DNA from: Flavonifractor sp. AGMB03687
Lineage (GTDB): Bacteria; Bacillota; Clostridia; Oscillospirales; Oscillospiraceae
Direction: 5' to 3'
NCBI RefSeq assembly: GCF_017811815.1
Contig: NZ_JADKZI010000004.1
Coordinates: 186,001-250,000, forward strand
Length of the DNA: 64,000 bases
Part shown: one piece after another, positions 33,778 to 41,348 of the stretch
Numbering within the stretch: position 1 is the stretch's first letter
Layout: each line of letters begins with the position of its first letter
The notes under the pieces: generated by a model
What the model saw: only the letters and a program-made list of their open reading frames with translations
What the model was told of the DNA's origin: nothing
Database searches by the model: none
Translations under genes and position numbers: made by a program

Positions 33778-34947
33778 TTAATGATTGAGCACCCGCACCC
33801 GGAACACACCGTCCAGGCCGCGGATCTCGTCGGCCACCGCCTCGCTGATGCGGCTGCCCACGTCCACCACGGTGTAGGCGTAGTCCTTCTTGGACTTGTT
33901 GGTCATGTTCTCCACGTTGACCCCGTCCTTGGACAGCAGACCAGTGATATTGGCGATGGCGCCGGGGACGTTCCGGTGGATGATGCACAGACGGGCCACA
34001 CCGCTCCACTCCTGCACCAGGGTGGGCAGGTTGACGGAGTTCTTGATGTTGCCGTTCTCCAGGTAGTCCTTCAGCTCCTGGGCGGCCATGACGGCGCAGT
34101 TCTCCTCGCTCTCGGGAGTGGAGGCGCCCAGATGGGGGATGGCAATGACATTCTTGCCCTGAAGGATCTTGTTGTTGGGGAAGTCGGTGACATAGGCGGC
34201 CACCTTGCCGGTATCCAGAGCCGCCAGCATATCGTCGTCGTTGACCAGGCCGCCGCGAGCTAGGTTGAGGATGCGCACGCCGCCCTTCATCATGTGGATG
34301 GCATCCTCGTTGATCATGCCCCGGGTCTCGGGGGTCTGGGGCACATGGAGGGTGATGTAATCGCAGTTTTTATAAATGGTCTCCAGATCCATGGCCCGGT
34401 GGACCATGCGGGACAGGGACAGAGCGGCATCCACGGACAGGAAGGGATCGTAGCCATACACGGTCATGCCCAGCTTGGTGGCGATATTGGCCACCTGCAC
34501 ACCGATGGCGCCCAGGCCGATGACGCCCAAGGTCTTACCGGCGATCTCGGGACCCACAAACTGGCTCTTACCCTTCTCTACCACCTTCTCCACGTCGGCA
34601 CCGGCGCCCGCCTGGGCCTTGACCCACTCAGCACCAGCAGTTATCTTACGGGAGGCCAGCAGCAGGGCGCACAGGGCCAGCTCCTTCACCGCATTGGCGT
34701 TGGCGCCGGGGGTGTTGAAGACCACGATGCCTGCCTCGGAGCAGCGGTCGATGGGGATGTTATTGGTACCGGCACCCGCCCGGGCAATGGCCCGCAGGGA
34801 GTCGGGGAACTGATACTCGTGCATGTCGGCGGAGCGGACCAGGATACCGTCCTCGTTCTCCACATCCTCGCTGACGGAGAAACGGGTCTGATCCAGCACG
34901 GACAGGCCGGCGGGGGAAATTTTATTCAATGTTTTAATACGAAACAT
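33778..34947 (-). CDS. serA: D-3-phosphoglycerate dehydrogenase
   Basis: This 389-residue NAD-dependent enzyme makes 3-phosphohydroxypyruvate, the first step of serine synthesis. It has the nucleotide loop GLGAIGVQVANIA, catalytic Arg in NLARGGLVND, Glu in DFPN-adjacent strand and His in PHLGASTPESEEN. A C-terminal ACT domain (about 318-389, RNVPGAIANITGLLSKDGVN) may confer serine feedback. It is the shorter form lacking the intervening ASB domain. AGGAGG precedes the ATG; serC lies 17 bp upstream, giving a serC-serA operon. Confidence 0.95.
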   Translation of the reverse strand: MFRIKTLNKISPAGLSVLDQTRFSVSEDVENEDGILVRSADMHEYQFPDSLRAIARAGAGTNNIPIDRCSEAGIVVFNTPGANANAVKELALCALLLASRKITAGAEWVKAQAGAGADVEKVVEKGKSQFVGPEIAGKTLGVIGLGAIGVQVANIATKLGMTVYGYDPFLSVDAALSLSRMVHRAMDLETIYKNCDYITLHVPQTPETRGMINEDAIHMMKGGVRILNLARGGLVNDDDMLAALDTGKVAAYVTDFPNNKILQGKNVIAIPHLGASTPESEENCAVMAAQELKDYLENGNIKNSVNLPTLVQEWSGVARLCIIHRNVPGAIANITGLLSKDGVNVENMTNKSKKDYAYTVVDVGSRISEAVADEIRGLDGVFRVRVLNH

Positions 34948-34964
34948 GTCAATATTGCCTCCTG

Positions 34965-36050
34965 TCAGTTGTTCTTGTCAAAGGCCTTGATGAAGTCGCA
35001 CAGCTTCTCCACACCCTCGGTGGGCATGGCGTTGTAGATGGAAGCGCGCATACCGCCCACGGAGCGGTGGCCCTTCAGGTTGGTGAAGCCGGCCTCCACG
35101 CTCTCCTTCACAAACTTGGCGTCCAGCTCGTCGTTGCCGGTACGGAACACCACGTTCATGTCGGAACGGGAGCCGGGCTCCACGGCGCAGGTAAACAGCT
35201 TGGAGTTGTCAATGACACCATACAGCATCTGGGCCTTGGCGTGCTTGATGGCCTCCATGCCGGGGATGCCGCCCTTGGACTCCAGCCAGTCCAGCACCAG
35301 GCCCAGCATGTAGATGCACCAGCAGGGCGGGGTGTTGTACATGGAATCCTTGTCGATCATGGTCTTGTAGTTCATCATGAGGGGGGTGTAGGGCAGCTCG
35401 TTGCCGGCCAGCTCCTCCTTGATGATGACCACGGTCAGACCGGCGGGCGCCATGTTCTTCTGGGCGCCGGCAAAAATGATGCCGTACTTGCTCACGTCCA
35501 CCGGACGGGACAGGATGTCCGAGGACATATCGCACACGATGGGCACCCCGTTGGTCTCGGGGACATACTGCCACTCGGTGCCGTAAATGGTATTGTTGGC
35601 GCAGTAATAGAAGTAGCTGGCCTCAGGATCCAGCTTCAGCTGGTCCTGGGTGGGGATGTAGGTGTGGTTCTTATCGGCAGAGGAGGCGGCCAGATTGATC
35701 TCGCCGTACTTCTTGGCCTCCTTATATGCAATGTTGGAGAAGTTGCCGGTGACGGCATAGTCGGCCTTGCCGGTCTTGCCGATCAGGTTCAGGGGCGCCA
35801 TGGAGAACTGGGTGGAGGCGCCGCCCTGCAGGAACAGGATCTTATATCCCTCAGGCACGTTCATCAGCTTGCGGAACTTGGCCTGGGTATCGTCAAAAAT
35901 CTTCTGGAATACCTTAGATCGGTGACTCATCTCCATGACTGACATACCGGAACCCTGATAGTTGGTGATTTCAGATCCGGCGCGCTCCAGTACTTCCAGC
36001 GGCAGCATGGACGGGCCCGCGGAGAAATTGTACACTCGCTCGTTACCCAT
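34965..36050 (-). CDS. serC: phosphoserine aminotransferase
   Basis: This 361-residue class-V aminotransferase converts 3-phosphohydroxypyruvate and glutamate to phosphoserine. It begins with VYNFSAGPSMLP, has the PLP lysine Lys198 in FAGAQKNMAPAG, and ends with GHRSVGGMRASIYNAMP, the phosphate/carboxylate-binding region. The ATG at 36050 has GGAGG eleven bases before it. No serB is nearby. The promoter and an operator-like repeat lie upstream. Confidence 0.95.
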   Translation of the reverse strand: MGNERVYNFSAGPSMLPLEVLERAGSEITNYQGSGMSVMEMSHRSKVFQKIFDDTQAKFRKLMNVPEGYKILFLQGGASTQFSMAPLNLIGKTGKADYAVTGNFSNIAYKEAKKYGEINLAASSADKNHTYIPTQDQLKLDPEASYFYYCANNTIYGTEWQYVPETNGVPIVCDMSSDILSRPVDVSKYGIIFAGAQKNMAPAGLTVVIIKEELAGNELPYTPLMMNYKTMIDKDSMYNTPPCWCIYMLGLVLDWLESKGGIPGMEAIKHAKAQMLYGVIDNSKLFTCAVEPGSRSDMNVVFRTGNDELDAKFVKESVEAGFTNLKGHRSVGGMRASIYNAMPTEGVEKLCDFIKAFDKNN

Positions 36051-36094
36051 GATAGATGGCCTCCTTGATTCCAATTTTAAAATAAACCCTCAGG

Positions 36095-36178
36095 ATAAAG
36101 CACTTTACGCGCACTGTAGCGCTTAAATGCTTTATCTTAATAAAGCACATTATAGCCATGAACCACCCAAAATGTCAA
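36095..36178 (-). promoter_or_regulatory. serC-serA promoter with repeated ATAAAGCA operator-like sites
   Basis: On the minus strand TTGACA (36173-36178) and TATAAT (36149-36154) are 18 bp apart. Just downstream is the perfect inverted repeat TGCTTTAT-CTTA-ATAAAGCA (36128-36147). A third copy of ATAAAGCA lies at 36095-36102. Position at and after the transcription start fits a repressor site; the regulator is not identified. Confidence 0.7.
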
Positions 36179-36243
36179 TAGCGTGTAATGACCAAAACCG
36201 ACTGGTCGGTCAGAAAAAGTTTGTGAATGTTTCAAGGAACCCT

Positions 36244-36272
36244 TTGCACTTCAGCCTGTTTTGTGGTACAAT
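36244..36272 (+). promoter_or_regulatory. promoter of the hydrogenase-associated regulatory operon
   Basis: TTGCAC (36244-36249) and TACAAT (36267-36272) are spaced 17 bp apart, about 47 bp before the DRTGG gene. It is divergent from the serC promoter; the ~65 bp between the two promoters show no gene. Confidence 0.75.
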
Positions 36273-36318
36273 GCCCATAAACTGAGAGTTTAGTTTTCCC
36301 ACGGAAGGGGAGAAGGCA

Positions 36319-36675
36319 ATGCTGCTTTCCGACATCAAGAAGATTCTGAACGCCACAGTACTGTGGGGGGAGGAGCACCTGGACCGTGAGGTCATGTCCG
36401 CCTGCGGCAGCGACTTCATGAGTGACGTGCTGGCCTTTGTCAAAAATCAGGCCCTGCTGCTCACCGGATTGGTCAATCCCCAGGTGGTGCGCACGGCAGA
36501 CATGGTGGAGATGAAATGCATCGTCTTTGTCCGGGGCAAAGTACCCGGACAAGATATCCTGAACCTGGCTGAGGAGCGGGATATCGTGGTCATGACCTGC
36601 CCCAAGCGTATGTATGAGGCCTGTGGTCTGCTTTATTACAATGGATTGCGAGGGAATTGCGATGGAAACGATTAG
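36319..36675 (+). CDS. DRTGG-domain protein (hydrogenase-associated)
   Basis: This 118-residue soluble protein has the compact alpha/beta DRTGG fold (LNATVLWGEEHLDREVMSAC at the start, LLLTGLVNPQVVRTADM in the middle, DIVVMTCPKRMYEACGLLY at the end). DRTGG domains are small regulatory modules of unknown ligand, seen in phosphotransacetylases, CBS proteins and clostridial hydrogenase gene sets. It overlaps the ATPase gene by 14 bp. AAGGGGAGAAGG lies before the ATG. A second DRTGG gene lies at 38523. Confidence 0.85.
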   Translation: MLLSDIKKILNATVLWGEEHLDREVMSACGSDFMSDVLAFVKNQALLLTGLVNPQVVRTADMVEMKCIVFVRGKVPGQDILNLAEERDIVVMTCPKRMYEACGLLYYNGLRGNCDGND

Positions 36676-37087
36676 ACTTGTGTACCCTGTGGAGGGCGGC
36701 GACCTCATTGAAGCCGGTGAAGCCTCCAGCAAAATGAAGCTGACCCTGAAAAAGTTGGGTCTGCCCCAGGACGTGATCCGCAGAGCCTCCATCTGTATGT
36801 ATGAAGGCGAGATCAACATGGTCATCCACGCCGACGGCGGTCAGGCCGAGGTGGAGGTTGAGGCCGATCAGATCGTCATCCGCATGATCGACACCGGCCC
36901 CGGCATCCCCGATGTGGAGCAGGCCATGCAGGAGGGCTACTCCACCGCCGGTTCCACCGCCCGTGAACTGGGCTTCGGCGCCGGTATGGGTCTGCCCAAC
37001 ATGAAGCGCTACTCCGACGAAATGACCATCGACACCGAGGTGGGCAAGGGCACTACCGTTACGGTCAAGATCAAGGTTCCCCAATGA
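36662..37087 (+). CDS. RsbW-like GHKL ATP-binding protein
   Basis: This 141-residue protein is a stand-alone HATPase_c domain like anti-sigma factor kinases RsbW/SpoIIAB. The Mg-binding box is around YEGEINMVIHADGG (48-60, Glu and Asn), the G1 box is DTGPGIP (77-83), and the lid/G2 box is GFGAGMGLPNMKRYSD (104-119). There is no dimerisation/phospho-acceptor domain, so it is not a sensor kinase. It lies between DRTGG and the hydrogenase-like iron-sulfur gene, overlapping the former by 14 bp. It may phosphorylate or bind a partner in the module; the target is unknown. Confidence 0.88.
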   Translation: METIRLVYPVEGGDLIEAGEASSKMKLTLKKLGLPQDVIRRASICMYEGEINMVIHADGGQAEVEVEADQIVIRMIDTGPGIPDVEQAMQEGYSTAGSTARELGFGAGMGLPNMKRYSDEMTIDTEVGKGTTVTVKIKVPQ

Positions 37088-37122
37088 GCCCTGTCTCTGG
37101 CGAAGGGAGGTAGGAAAGTCCC

Positions 37123-38448
37123 ATGGCTATGAGGCATTCCGTGGTACTGGACAGCCGGCGCTGCCGGGGCTGTACCTCCTGCATCAAGTGCTGTCCCACT
37201 GAGGCCATCCGCGTCCGGGGCCGCAAGGCCACCATTCTGCCCGACCGATGCATCGACTGCGGCGAATGTATCCGCATCTGCCCCCACAAGGCCATCAAGT
37301 CGGTGGGCGACGGGCTGGACGTGCTGACCCGGTATGAGTACTGCGTTGCCCTGCCGGAACCGGCCCTCTACGGCCAGTTCCACAATCTGGACAACATCGA
37401 CATCATCCTCAACGCGCTTTTGGAGATCGGCTTCCATAAGGTTTTTGAGGTGGCCAAGGCCGCCGAAATGCTCTCTGACTTTGAGCGGCAGTGTATCTGC
37501 TCGGGCCCCCCTGAGGTCACCCCGCAGATCTCGTCCTCCTGTCCCACCGTGCTCCGGCTTATCCGCATGCGTTTTCCCAAGCTGATGGGCCACGTGGCAT
37601 GCACCATCCTGCCCATGGAACTGGCGGCCATTCTGGCCCGCCGGGAGGCGATGGAGGAAACCGGCCTGCCTCCGGAGAAGATCGGCGTCTTTGCCATTGT
37701 CCCCTGCTCCTCCAAGGTGACGGCTGCCCGGGAGTCCGAGGGACTGAACCACACCGTGCTGGACGGTGCCTTTGCCATCCGGGACATCTATCTGCGGCTG
37801 CTCAGTCCCATGAAGCACCTGGAAAATGTGGAGCCCATGTCCTCCGCCGGTATTATCGGTATGGGGTGGGCCTCCTGCGGTGGCGAGAGCGCTGCCCGTC
37901 TGGGCAACCGCTGCGTCTCGGTGGACGGCATCAACAACGTCATCCGCATGCTGGAGGAGATCGAAGACGGCCGCCTTCCGGAGGCGGATTTCCTGGAGCT
38001 CTCCGCCTGCACCCAGGGGTGCGTGGGCGGCTGCTTCACCGTGGAAAATCCATACGCCGCCAAGATGCGGCTGAAGAGCCTGATGAAGGGGCAGCCGGTT
38101 TCCCGCAACCGCTTCCAGCTTCAGGGCGAGGCCCGGGATGTGGTACGCCGGGATAAGGAACTACAGTACTTACCCACCTTTGTGCTGGACCAGGACTTGG
38201 GGGCCGCGCTGAACAAGCAGCTGCGCATTCAGGAGCTGGAATCCCATCTGCCCGGGCTCCACTGCGGCTCCTGCGGCGCCCCCTCCTGTCACGCCTTTGC
38301 GGAGGATGTGATACTGGGCCGGGCTTCGGTGGACGACTGCATCTTCAAAGTGCGGGAGCGTATGCGCTCCATGGCCGGCAAGGAAGAGGCCGACGACTAT
38401 CTGCCGCCCCCCTTCCGCCGCTGTCAGAGCGATCCCGTCAAAAAGTAA
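37123..38448 (+). CDS. [FeFe]-hydrogenase-like iron-sulfur protein, putative redox/H2 sensor
   Basis: This 441-residue protein starts with two 4Fe-4S sites (Cys14/17/20/24 and Cys43/46/49/53). The [FeFe]-hydrogenase large-subunit domain follows, and the end carries a four-Cys FeS domain (Cys381/384/389/406). The active-site motifs are altered: L1 reads SSSCP (Cys140), L2 reads VPCSSK (Cys195) and L3 reads ACTQGCVGGC (Cys296, Cys300). The four cubane-ligand Cys positions appear kept. The proton-relay Cys of L1, the MPCxxKxxE glutamate and the GGGxP end of L3 are lost. This fits the putative sensory group D hydrogenase-like proteins rather than an enzyme. GGGAGG lies upstream of the ATG. Confidence 0.85.
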   Translation: MAMRHSVVLDSRRCRGCTSCIKCCPTEAIRVRGRKATILPDRCIDCGECIRICPHKAIKSVGDGLDVLTRYEYCVALPEPALYGQFHNLDNIDIILNALLEIGFHKVFEVAKAAEMLSDFERQCICSGPPEVTPQISSSCPTVLRLIRMRFPKLMGHVACTILPMELAAILARREAMEETGLPPEKIGVFAIVPCSSKVTAARESEGLNHTVLDGAFAIRDIYLRLLSPMKHLENVEPMSSAGIIGMGWASCGGESAARLGNRCVSVDGINNVIRMLEEIEDGRLPEADFLELSACTQGCVGGCFTVENPYAAKMRLKSLMKGQPVSRNRFQLQGEARDVVRRDKELQYLPTFVLDQDLGAALNKQLRIQELESHLPGLHCGSCGAPSCHAFAEDVILGRASVDDCIFKVRERMRSMAGKEEADDYLPPPFRRCQSDPVKK

Positions 38449-38455
38449 GCCTGTT

Positions 38456-38498
38456 GGGCGCGTTGCAGAACTCAAAGTCTGTGACGCGCCCTTTGTTT
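38456..38498 (+). terminator. terminator-like hairpin between the hydrogenase-like gene and the second DRTGG gene
   Basis: GGGCGCGT (38456-38463) pairs with ACGCGCCC (38484-38491), with an inner CAG/CTG pairing, and is followed by TTTGTTT. It could partly end the upstream transcript. Confidence 0.65.
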
Positions 38499-38522
38499 CA
38501 ATCTGCTGAGGAGGAGACAACA

Positions 38523-38852
38523 ATGACGGTACAAGAATTGATTTCAGCCATGGATCTGACGGTCTTTCACCTGGCCCAGCCGGAACGGCCCATCTCCGGC
38601 TGCTACGTAGGCGACCTGCTGAGCTGGGTCATGGGCCGGGCCGGGCAGGACTGCGCCTGGCTCACCATCATGTCCAATCAGAATGTGGCCGCCGTAGCCC
38701 TGATGGCGGACGTATCCTGCGTGATCCTCACCGAGGGCGTCCAGCCGGACGCCGACCTGCTCCGCCGCGCTCAGGACAAGGAGGTCAATCTGCTGGGGAT
38801 TGGTTCAGATACCTTCTCCGCCGCCTGCCAGCTGGGAAAGGTGCTGGCCTGA
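38523..38852 (+). CDS. second DRTGG-domain protein
   Basis: This 109-residue protein (MTVQELISAMDLTVFHL, AGQDCAWLTIMSNQNVAAVA, CVILTEGVQPDADLLRRAQ) has the same alpha/beta module as the protein at 36319 and is a DRTGG or DRTGG-like family member. GAGGAGGAGACAAC before the ATG is a strong start. The PHP phosphoesterase gene follows 38 bp later. Its ligand is unknown. Confidence 0.82.
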   Translation: MTVQELISAMDLTVFHLAQPERPISGCYVGDLLSWVMGRAGQDCAWLTIMSNQNVAAVALMADVSCVILTEGVQPDADLLRRAQDKEVNLLGIGSDTFSAACQLGKVLA

Positions 38853-38890
38853 GTTTATCAAACAATTTTTGAGGAAAGGGGGTTGTCTCC

Positions 38891-39610
38891 TTGCAGTTTT
38901 ACTATGATCTTCACCTTCACTCCTGTTTATCGCCCTGTGGCAGCGACGAGATGACCCCCGCCAATCTGGCCGCCATGTGCGCCCTGGCCGGGCTCCAGAT
39001 CGTGGCCCTCACCGACCACAACACCTGCGGCAACTGCGCCGCCTTCTGCCGAGCGGCTCAGGCCAACGGCCTGATTGCCTTGTCCGGCATGGAGCTGTGT
39101 ACCCAGGAGGAGATCCATGTGGTCTGTCTCTTTGCCGATCCGGAAAACGCCGAGGACTTTTCCCGGGAAATTGCCCGCCACCTTCCCCCTATCCCAAACA
39201 ACCCGGAACGCTTCGGCCGGCAGCTGCGGATGGACGACGGCGACGGGATTCTGGGCGAGGAGACCGCCTTCCTGGCGGGCTCCACGGACATTCCTCTGGC
39301 CCAGGTGCCCCAGCTGGTCACCCGCTGGGGTGGGGCGGCCTTCCCCGCCCACATCGACCGCCCCTCCTTCTCCCTGCTGGGGGTACTGGGCCTGTGGGAC
39401 CCCGACCTGGGCTTTACCGCCGCCGAGCTGTCCCACCGCTGTCCGCCGGAGTTCGCCCATCGGCCCGATCTGGCCGGACTGAAGCTGCTGACCTGCTCAG
39501 ACGCCCACTATCTGGACCAGGTCTGGGGCGCAGAGCGCACCCTGGATCTGCCGGAATGTACCCCTCAGGAGGTCATCCGGCACCTGGCCTGCCACCCCTC
39601 CATGGGATAA
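38891..39610 (+). CDS. PHP-domain phosphoesterase-like protein
   Basis: This 239-residue protein has the PHP metal-binding pattern: YYDLHLHSCLSPCG (HxH), ALTDHN, an internal GMEL and AAFPAHIDRPSF, and CSDAHYLDQV at the end. PHP proteins are metal-dependent phosphoesterases, for example histidinol phosphatases and RNase AM/YciV-type enzymes. The start is TTG at 38891 behind AAAGGGGG. It closes the regulatory set before the hydrogenase structural genes. PHP genes beside DRTGG and hydrogenase genes recur in Clostridia; the substrate is unknown. Confidence 0.85.
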   Translation: MQFYYDLHLHSCLSPCGSDEMTPANLAAMCALAGLQIVALTDHNTCGNCAAFCRAAQANGLIALSGMELCTQEEIHVVCLFADPENAEDFSREIARHLPPIPNNPERFGRQLRMDDGDGILGEETAFLAGSTDIPLAQVPQLVTRWGGAAFPAHIDRPSFSLLGVLGLWDPDLGFTAAELSHRCPPEFAHRPDLAGLKLLTCSDAHYLDQVWGAERTLDLPECTPQEVIRHLACHPSMG

Positions 39611-39829
39611 CTTTCTTTACAAACAAAGTTAGATGTGCTATACTTTCCACAAAGTAACTACCCTCCCTGTTGGTTCCATCCGTCTTTTCCCATTCCGCGA
39701 AAAAGCACTGATGTGTCAACAGGGTCTTTTTTACACCCGCCCACTTTGTGCAATACTTCAATTTAAACTATATAGTTTTATATTTTTAACAATGGAAAGT
39801 CTTTACAAATCTTCTTTTTTGACTATAAT
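39609..39829 (+). promoter_or_regulatory. double promoter and operator-like repeats before the hydrogenase structural genes
   Basis: This A/T-rich 274-bp gap has no gene. Promoter 1 is TTTACA (39616-39621) with TATACT (39639-39644), spacing 17. Promoter 2 is TTTACA (39802-39807) with TATAAT (39824-39829), spacing 16. AACTTT/AAAGTT arms (39609-39630) enclose the first -35. CACAAAGT (39648-39655) is repeated inverted as ACTTTGTG (39743-39750). AAACTATATAGTTT (39765-39778) is a perfect palindrome. Regulation of hydrogenase expression by an unidentified repressor is likely. Confidence 0.65.
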
Positions 39830-39884
39830 AGTGCCTTAAGAAAGTGAAACTAAACTAATCGTTCCAGAAAGGAAGGACGCATCC

Positions 39885-40379
39885 ATGCCAAACTGCAAGA
39901 CTGTGGTTCCCTACCGTGGGACCCCTGAGCAGGAAGAACGCCTGCGGAAGGTCATCGCCGAGCACAAAGGACAGCCAGGCGCTACCATGCCTGTTCTCCA
40001 AGCCGCCCAAGAGATTTTTGGTTATCTGCCGGAAGAAGTGCAGATCATTGTGGCGGAAGGTCTGGAGATCCCTCTGTCCGAGGTGTACGGGGTGGCCTCT
40101 TTTTATGCCCAGTTCACCCTGAACCCCAAGGGTAAGTACCAGATCTCGGTCTGTCTGGGCACCGCCTGCTACGTCAAGGGCGCCGCCGCCATTCTGAACG
40201 CGGTGGAGCAGAAGCTGGGCATCGTCCCCGGCTCCATCACCGCCGACGGCAAGTTCTCGCTGGACTCCTGCCGCTGCGTGGGCGCCTGCGGCCTGGCCCC
40301 GGTCATGATGATCAACAACGACGTCTACGGCCGCCTTACCCCCGACCAGGTGGGTCCCATTCTGGATATGTATAAATAA
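39885..40379 (+). CDS. hydC: NuoE-like [2Fe-2S] subunit of the multimeric [FeFe] hydrogenase
   Basis: This 164-residue protein has the thioredoxin-like [2Fe-2S] fold of complex I NuoE. Helices include MPVLQAAQEIFGYLPEEVQ, and cluster ligands sit in CLGTACYVKGA and CRCVGACGLAP. It is the small subunit (HydC/HndA) of NAD(P)-linked hydrogenases and passes electrons between the flavin subunit and other clusters. GAAAGGAAGG lies before the ATG. It is the first structural gene after the double promoter. Confidence 0.92.
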   Translation: MPNCKTVVPYRGTPEQEERLRKVIAEHKGQPGATMPVLQAAQEIFGYLPEEVQIIVAEGLEIPLSEVYGVASFYAQFTLNPKGKYQISVCLGTACYVKGAAAILNAVEQKLGIVPGSITADGKFSLDSCRCVGACGLAPVMMINNDVYGRLTPDQVGPILDMYK

Positions 40380-40410
40380 TTTCCGGCAGCCCGTTAAGAG
40401 GTGAAGGAAT

Positions 40411-40968
40411 GTGAAAGAGATCGCGCTCTATGTTTTAGACATCGTTCAGAACTCCATCACCGCCAACGCCTCGGTGCTGGAGATCGCCCTGTCGGAGACG
40501 GCAGAAACCATCGTCTTTACCATCGCGGACAACGGGAAGGGAATGAGCCCTGAACTGCTGGCCCGGGTCAGCGATCCCTTCACCACCACCCGCACCACCC
40601 GGAAGATGGGTCTGGGTATCCCGCTGCTGCGCATGGCAGTGGAGCAGACCGGCGGCAGCCTGACCATTGAGAGCACCGAAGGGGTGGGCACCACCGTCAC
40701 CGCCCGCTTCTGTGCCGGCCACATCGACTGTCCCCCGGTGGGCGACATGGCCGGTACCATCACCCTCCTGCTGCAGGGGGCCCCTCAGCTGGAGCTGCAC
40801 TATACCTGCACCGTGGACGGGGCCTCTTTCCAACTGACCACAGAAGAAATCCGGGCCCAGCTGGGACCCGAGATCTCCCTGGCAGAACCGGAGATCATTC
40901 TCTGGCTCCGGGAGTATTTACAGGAACAAGAAACGCTGTTACGAGAACATAAGGGGATGAAAGCATGA
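40411..40968 (+). CDS. GHKL ATPase-domain protein in the hydrogenase operon
   Basis: This 185-residue protein is a second stand-alone HATPase_c domain, closer to histidine kinases: N-box YVLDIVQNSITA (Asn14), G1 DNGKGM (40-45), F-box DPFTTTR (55-61) and G2 KMGLGIPLLRMA (65-76). The C-terminal ~85 residues are not part of the ATPase and look like a small alpha/beta extension. No phospho-accepting His domain is present. GTG 40411 is the start; its stop overlaps the ferredoxin-like gene by 4 bp. Its role in hydrogenase operons is unknown. Confidence 0.88.
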   Translation: MKEIALYVLDIVQNSITANASVLEIALSETAETIVFTIADNGKGMSPELLARVSDPFTTTRTTRKMGLGIPLLRMAVEQTGGSLTIESTEGVGTTVTARFCAGHIDCPPVGDMAGTITLLLQGAPQLELHYTCTVDGASFQLTTEEIRAQLGPEISLAEPEIILWLREYLQEQETLLREHKGMKA

Positions 40969-41333
40969 AAACTCTTGCAGAACTGCAGGCCATCCGGGAC
41001 CGGATGCGCAGCCAGATCGATCTCCGGGATGCCGGGGACGACCGCATCCGTGTGGTGGTAGGCATGGCCACTTGCGGCATCGCCGCCGGCGCCCGCCCGG
41101 TCCTCAACGCCCTGCTGGAAGAAGTCAACAAGCGTGATCTGAAGAACGTCACGGTGTCCCAGACCGGTTGCATCGGCGTGTGCCGTCTGGAGCCCATTGT
41201 AGAGGTCTATGTGCCCGGTCAGGAGAAGGTCACCTATGTGAAGATGACCCCCGACAAGGTTGCCTCCATCGTCAGTGAGCATCTGGTCAACGGCCGGGTG
41301 GTGGAAGAGTACACCATCGGCGCGGCGGAATAA
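40965..41333 (+). CDS. thioredoxin-like [2Fe-2S] ferredoxin-domain subunit (HndB-like)
   Basis: This 122-residue protein has a thioredoxin-like [2Fe-2S] domain with Cys in VVVGMATCGIAAGARP and SQTGCIGVCRLEP. It corresponds to HndB of the four-subunit NADP-reducing hydrogenase of Desulfovibrio. The first cluster motif has only one Cys here (ATCGIAAGA), with two in the second, so cluster ligation may be incomplete or may use another residue. It is coupled to the preceding gene and 15 bp before the NuoF-like gene. Confidence 0.88.
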   Translation: MKTLAELQAIRDRMRSQIDLRDAGDDRIRVVVGMATCGIAAGARPVLNALLEEVNKRDLKNVTVSQTGCIGVCRLEPIVEVYVPGQEKVTYVKMTPDKVASIVSEHLVNGRVVEEYTIGAAE

Positions 41334-41348
41334 AGGGAGGGAAACAAG

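Noticed and set aside
36051-36172. T-box or riboswitch leader upstream of serC
   Set aside because: The leader is only about 90 nt, lacks the T-box TGG sequence and has no terminator before serC; repeats look like protein operators.
39609-39829. Rex operator before the hydrogenase genes
   Set aside because: CACAAAGT/ACTTTGTG and AAACTATATAGTTT only partly resemble TTGTGA-N6-TCACAA, so Rex control was not claimed.
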